This document shows, piece after piece, positions 5,053 through 7,940 of a stretch of 7,940 nucleotides of DNA (positions are counted from its first letter, which is position 1; every line of letters starts with the position of its first letter). Below the pieces are notes generated by a model. That model searched no databases. It worked only from the letters and a program-made list of their open reading frames with translations, and had not been told where the DNA came from. Position numbers and translations under genes: made by a program. Source of the stretch: DASQDN01 sp035630195. Its GTDB lineage: Bacteria; Acidobacteriota; Terriglobia; Bryobacterales; Bryobacteraceae. The stretch is taken from assembly GCA_035630195.1 (NCBI GenBank), contig DASQLD010000199.1, forward strand, positions 1 through 7,940, in the 5' to 3' direction.

Positions 5053-6149
5053 CTTACCAGTGGCGCGACCTAATCGGATCTGTCGTCGGCGGCAAGTATA
5101 TGATCGGCGACTACCTGGGGGACGTGGGTGGAACCGGAGTATTCAGCACCGATACGTCTGACGGCCCGGCGATTGTTCATATCGCTCCAGGCAATCGATT
5201 TGCAACCCAGTGGTCGACAGCAGTCACACTGTCGCATCCAAATATCATTCGTTCTTATGCCAGCGGTACGTTTGAAGAGGACGAAGATACCTTCGACTAC
5301 CTAGTTTCAGAACGGCCCGATGATAGCCTTTCCGAGGCTGTAGCGAACCGCGCGCTCAGCGAAGAAGAAGCCCGAGCCGTCGTGGATTCGGTGCTTCAGG
5401 CGACGGTGTACCTTCACTCACAAGGGCTGACGCACGGCGCCATTACTCCGGAGAACGTCGTCGCTGTCGGTGATTCTGTGAAGCTCTCGCCGTGGACAAT
5501 CTCGCGTGCAGGAGCGCCGTCCGATGACATGTTCCAGGTCGGTGAGAGCATCGTCGAAATCTTGACGCAGCGAAAGCCGCAGAATGCAGCGCAGGCCCGG
5601 AGTCTACCGTCGCCGCTCGATCGTATCGCTGAGAGAAGTCTTTCGCGACGATTAAGCGCCGCCGAAGCTCTGGAAGTTCTGCGCGGGCGCGAGAGTCCAT
5701 CCGCACCCGCGGTACGCCGTAGAGTTCCCACAACTGCACTCGTCGCTGTGTTTGCCGCGGTGGTTCTGTTTGTGTTTTGGCTGAGGTCGTCGTCGCGACC
5801 CGAAACATCTCGACCTCCCATTGCTGACGCGACAACTGTCCCGACTCCCGTGACCAGGGGCCGCTCTGTCGAGCCAACTCCAGCGCCCGCCGCTGCGCAG
5901 CGAGGTAGCTGGGTCGTTGTCGGCGCGATCTATAAGGACTATCGAGGCGCCTTGAAGCGCGCCGAACAGATCAGTCAGCGTTGGAACAACGTTCAGCCGG
6001 AAGTATTTCCGGCAGAGGGTCAGGGACGACGGAGATACATGGTAGTGCTGGGATCCGCCGATAGTCGGAAAGAAGCCGAGCGCTTACTTGTCAAGGCTCG
6101 GTCGGCCGGTATGCCGCGGGACGCCTACGTAACTCGGATCGATCGTTAG
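5049..6149 (+). CDS. Pseudokinase-transmembrane-SPOR domain protein
   Basis: 366 residues in three parts. Residues ~10-215 have the layout of a Ser/Thr kinase domain: a glycine-rich loop-like LGDVGGTGVF (23-32), LSHPNIIRSYASG, then HGAITPEN (129-136) where active kinases have HRDLKPEN, and VKLSPWT where they have VKLxDFG. The beta-3 lysine position reads AIVHI (His44), the catalytic Asp is Ala131, and DFG is PWT, so phosphotransfer is not expected. A single hydrophobic helix (~229-245, TALVAVFAAVVLFVFWL) follows, then a Pro/Thr/Ala-rich linker and a C-terminal SPOR domain (~286-364, starting GSWVVVGAIY). SPOR domains bind peptidoglycan glycan strands stripped of peptides, so the likely topology is N-in, SPOR in the periplasm. 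It is coupled to DUF2277 by an ATGA overlap. Its 3' end overlaps tag by 66 bases. Role inferred: a membrane-anchored scaffold or ligand-binding protein at sites of wall remodelling. Confidence 0.85.
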   Translation: MTYQWRDLIGSVVGGKYMIGDYLGDVGGTGVFSTDTSDGPAIVHIAPGNRFATQWSTAVTLSHPNIIRSYASGTFEEDEDTFDYLVSERPDDSLSEAVANRALSEEEARAVVDSVLQATVYLHSQGLTHGAITPENVVAVGDSVKLSPWTISRAGAPSDDMFQVGESIVEILTQRKPQNAAQARSLPSPLDRIAERSLSRRLSAAEALEVLRGRESPSAPAVRRRVPTTALVAVFAAVVLFVFWLRSSSRPETSRPPIADATTVPTPVTRGRSVEPTPAPAAAQRGSWVVVGAIYKDYRGALKRAEQISQRWNNVQPEVFPAEGQGRRRYMVVLGSADSRKEAERLLVKARSAGMPRDAYVTRIDR

Positions 6150-6704
6150 TTCGCGCCAACGAAAGCAGGAAGTCAGATGGTCATTAACCATGCCTGTGGC
6201 CTGCATGAACGCATAGCAGATCGTGCTGCCAACGAACTTGAAGCCGCGCCGGCTTAAGTCCTTGCTCATGAGGTCGGATTGCGGCGTTTTGGCTGGAACT
6301 TCCGTCATCGTGGTGAACGAATTTTGAACCGGGCGACCGTCGACGAAGCTCCAGATGTATTTGTCGAAAGTGCCAAACTCGTTCCGGGTTTGGATAAAAG
6401 CTTTGGCATTGGCGACGGCCGCCGCAATCTTGAGGCGATTGCGGATGATACCAGCGTCTTGCAGGAGAGCCGCCAGCTTGGTGTCGTCGTACGCGGCGAT
6501 TCGTTCAGCATCGAACTTGTCGAACGCCTCTCGGTAATTGCCGCGCTTCTTCAGAATCGTTTCCCAGCTCAATCCCGCTTGCGCGCCTTCCAGTATGATC
6601 ATCTCGAAAAGCATGCGGTCGTCATGTTCGGGGACGCCCCATTGCTCGTCATGATAGCGATGATAGAGTTCGCCTTTTGCCCACGGACATCGAATGGTAT
6701 CCAT
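6084..6704 (-). CDS. tag: DNA-3-methyladenine glycosylase I
   Basis: A 206-residue homolog of Escherichia coli Tag (187 aa), which excises 3-methyladenine from alkylated DNA in base-excision repair. The zinc-binding set is intact: Cys6 (IRCPW), His18 (YHDEQWGVPE), and His176/Cys180 (VNDHLTSC), matching C4, H17, H175 and C179 of the E. coli enzyme. The 3mA-recognition Glu is present (Glu39 in LEGAQAGLSW), as are QDAGIIRNRLKI and SRRGFKFVGSTICYAFMQA. About 20 residues follow the usual family end, encoded antisense to the end of the SPOR gene (66-base overlap). The ATG at 6704 is only 4 bases from the T-tract of the gap terminator, and the GGGG in the terminator stem is the only Shine-Dalgarno-like sequence. 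Expression therefore probably depends on readthrough from gap or on a promoter not recognised here. Confidence 0.95.
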   Translation of the reverse strand: MDTIRCPWAKGELYHRYHDEQWGVPEHDDRMLFEMIILEGAQAGLSWETILKKRGNYREAFDKFDAERIAAYDDTKLAALLQDAGIIRNRLKIAAAVANAKAFIQTRNEFGTFDKYIWSFVDGRPVQNSFTTMTEVPAKTPQSDLMSKDLSRRGFKFVGSTICYAFMQATGMVNDHLTSCFRWRELTIDPSYVGVPRHTGRPSLDK

Positions 6705-6708
6705 ACGT

Positions 6709-6742
6709 AAAAAGCCCCGCCGCTCTGAAGAAGCGGCGGGGC
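6709..6742 (-). terminator. Intrinsic (rho-independent) terminator after gap
   Basis: On the minus strand a perfect 11-bp GC-rich stem (6742-6732 pairing with 6724-6714), a 7-base loop and five T residues (6713-6709) begin 19 bases past the gap stop. There is no T-tract on the plus-strand side, so it acts only on minus-strand transcripts. It ends 4 bases before the tag start codon. Confidence 0.9.
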
Positions 6743-6761
6743 GTACCTATTGATTTCGCGA

Positions 6762-7769
6762 CTACAGACCCTTATTGGCGAGAAATCCGATCAAATCGAC
6801 CACACGGCAGGAATATCCCCACTCGTTGTCGTACCAAGCCACAACCTTGGCGAGATTTCCGTCGAGAACCTTTGTCAACTGGCCGTCGACAATGGAGCTG
6901 TTGGGGTTCTTCATCATGTCGCTGGAAACTACCGGGTCCGTCGTAAAGCTCAGGATGCCTTTCAATTCGCCTTCGGCAGCGCTCTTGAGAGCTGAATTGA
7001 TCTCCTCGCCTGTGGTGTTCTTCTTCAAGATAGCAACGAAATCTACAACGGAGACATTCGGAGTGGGCACACGCATTGCGTAACCATCGAGCTTGCCCTT
7101 CAGTTCCGGCATAACTAAGCCGATGGCTTTGGCCGCGCCAGTGGACGTCGGAATCATGTTGATCGCTGCAGCGCGGGCGCGACGCAGATCCTTGTGCGGA
7201 AAGTCGAGGACGTTCTGATCGTTCGTGTAGCTGTGGATTGTCGTCATCGTGCCCTTCTCGATGCCGAACTTCTCATGCAGCACTTTTGTCACGGGTCCGA
7301 GACAGTTCGTTGTACACGATGCGTTCGAGATGATGTTGTCTTCGGCCGGATTGTACGCGGAGTCGTTGACGCCGAGTACGATCGTTACATCTTCATTTGT
7401 CGCGGGGGCGGAAATAATGACTTTCTTGACGCTTCCAGTCAAGTGAGCCTTAGCCTTGGTGGCATCGGTGAAATGTCCGGTGGATTCGACAACAATCTGT
7501 ACGCCGAGCGAAGTCCAGTCGATCTGAGCCGGGTCCTTGGTGGCAAAGATTCTGATGGCCTTTCCGTTGACGGTGATGGAGGTCTCGTCGAACTTTACAT
7601 CCGCCTCGAGAGGACCCAAGGTGGAGTCGTACTTGAGCAGGTGCGCGAGTGTCTTGGTATCTGTAAGATCGTTGGCTGCAACGAATTCAATGTCAGAATT
7701 GTTTAGTCCGGCGCGAACTACATTTCTCCCGATACGGCCGAGGCCGTTGATTCCCACTTTGATTGGCAT
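6762..7769 (-). CDS. gap: Glyceraldehyde-3-phosphate dehydrogenase, type I (NAD-type)
   Basis: Full-length 335-residue GAPDH, which oxidatively phosphorylates glyceraldehyde-3-phosphate to 1,3-bisphosphoglycerate in cytosolic glycolysis (and the reverse in gluconeogenesis). The Rossmann start is GINGLGRIGR (6-15), with the acidic residue of AANDLTD (Asp34) at the end of beta-2 favouring NAD. The catalytic pair is Cys152 (SNASCTTNC) and His179 (TIHSYTND). DFPHKDLRRARAAA, MPTSTGAAKA-like and WYDNEWGYS motifs are all present; Pro in the FPHKD segment also fits NAD rather than NADP enzymes. The ATG at 7769 has an AAGGAGA Shine-Dalgarno sequence about 12 bases upstream, a slightly long spacing. 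An extended -10 promoter candidate lies upstream and a strong terminator follows, so gap is probably mainly monocistronic. It appears intact in all key residues. Confidence 0.98.
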   Translation of the reverse strand: MPIKVGINGLGRIGRNVVRAGLNNSDIEFVAANDLTDTKTLAHLLKYDSTLGPLEADVKFDETSITVNGKAIRIFATKDPAQIDWTSLGVQIVVESTGHFTDATKAKAHLTGSVKKVIISAPATNEDVTIVLGVNDSAYNPAEDNIISNASCTTNCLGPVTKVLHEKFGIEKGTMTTIHSYTNDQNVLDFPHKDLRRARAAAINMIPTSTGAAKAIGLVMPELKGKLDGYAMRVPTPNVSVVDFVAILKKNTTGEEINSALKSAAEGELKGILSFTTDPVVSSDMMKNPNSSIVDGQLTKVLDGNLAKVVAWYDNEWGYSCRVVDLIGFLANKGL

Positions 7770-7811
7770 TGGGGGAAGCTTCTCCTTTGGAGTTGGTTGG
7801 ATTCTTCCTCA

Positions 7812-7842
7812 ATAATACCAAGTGAGCCTCTGGGGCCCGCAA
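7812..7842 (-). promoter_or_regulatory. Candidate extended -10 promoter for gap
   Basis: Minus-strand TATTAT (7817-7812) is preceded by TGG, giving the extended -10 form TGnTATTAT. The best -35 match is TTGCGG (7842-7837), 19 bases upstream and weak. Transcription would start near 7804, about 35 bases before the gap ATG. Extended -10 promoters tolerate poor -35 boxes, but this remains a sequence-only guess. Confidence 0.4.
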
Positions 7843-7852
7843 AAATGGGCGT

Positions 7853-7939
7853 TTAGAGCGGCGGCTTATGAGTGGGAGCTGTCGATCCCCCTAGCCCGGC
7901 GTAAGTCTCTTTCACCCGAGTCACTTTGCCATTTCCGAA
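7853..7939 (-). CDS. Possible C-terminal end of an upstream minus-strand gene (partial)
   Basis: One minus-strand frame is open from the right edge and ends in TAA at 7855-7853, giving 28 residues (FGNGKVTRVKETYAGLGG..., ending in HKPPL). The GNGKVTRVKE stretch reads like a beta-strand end of a real protein, as in small BamE-like lipoproteins, but the fragment is too short to assign. A second frame is also open from the edge to a stop near 7868, so the choice is uncertain. If real, the gene ends 83 bases before the gap start on the same strand. Confidence 0.35.
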   Translation of the reverse strand, partial: FGNGKVTRVKETYAGLGGSTAPTHKPPL

Positions 7940-7940
7940 A

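Noticed and set aside
5049..5700. Active Ser/Thr protein kinase
   Set aside because: The beta-3 Lys, HRD Asp and DFG are all replaced, so catalytic activity is not supported.
5414..5877. Two overlapping minus-strand ORFs (135 and 144 codons) within the SPOR gene
   Set aside because: They are antisense to the kinase-like domain and linker, Arg-rich, and without domains.
6279..6710. 143-codon plus-strand ORF
   Set aside because: It is antisense to tag, which has all its zinc ligands and recognition residues.
7194..7706. 170-codon plus-strand ORF
   Set aside because: It is antisense to gap, a full-length enzyme with its catalytic Cys and His.
1..7940. Mobile elements, CRISPR arrays, tRNA or phage genes
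   Set aside because: No transposase or integrase motifs, terminal inverted repeats, repeat-spacer pattern or tRNA-like structure was seen.

Overview
The window looks like chromosomal DNA of a soil-type acidobacterium (Terriglobia/Koribacter-like). This is inferred from two proteins: a degenerate kinase-like/SPOR membrane protein of a type I associate with that phylum, and a GAF-phosphorylase fusion. No rRNA or other phylogenetic marker is present, so the assignment is tentative. GC content appears to be in the mid-50s by eye. There are no tRNA or rRNA genes, insertion sequences, CRISPR arrays or phage genes. The window is gene-dense, with two convergent gene pairs that overlap at their 3' ends.

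Layout: (1) 3-2606 (+) is a 5'-truncated alpha-glucan (glycogen) phosphorylase of the DUF3417/TIGR02094 type, carrying a PtsP-like GAF sensor domain at its N terminus. (2) 4708-2555 (-) is a compact operon: an ArsR-family repressor, an SRPBCC/AHSA1 protein, an AlkD-like DNA alkylation repair protein, and a second SRPBCC/AHSA1 protein paralogous to the first. The last three cistrons are joined by 1-base (TGATG) and 4-base (ATGA) stop/start overlaps. The AlkD-like gene has a one-base frameshift near 3670. A good sigma70-type promoter (TTAACA-N17-CATAAT) and an operator-like cluster of TAAC half-sites precede arsR. (3) 4825-6149 (+) is a two-gene unit: a small DUF2277 protein and, overlapping it by ATGA, a protein with a catalytically dead Ser/Thr-kinase-like domain, one transmembrane helix and a C-terminal SPOR domain. 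(4) 7769-6084 (-) holds gap (NAD-type glyceraldehyde-3-phosphate dehydrogenase), a strong intrinsic terminator, and tag (3-methyladenine DNA glycosylase I), whose start codon lies 4 bases past the terminator T-tract. A short open frame entering from the right edge may be the C terminus of another minus-strand gene.

Functions: GlgP releases glucose-1-phosphate from storage glucan and GAPDH acts in central glycolysis, but they are not adjacent and nothing shows co-regulation. Two base-excision enzymes for alkylated DNA (AlkD-like and Tag) lie about 2.3 kb apart in different units. The most unusual items are the pseudokinase-SPOR protein coupled to DUF2277, the repressor-SRPBCC-AlkD-SRPBCC operon with its frameshift, the GAF-phosphorylase fusion, and the terminator occupying the leader of tag.
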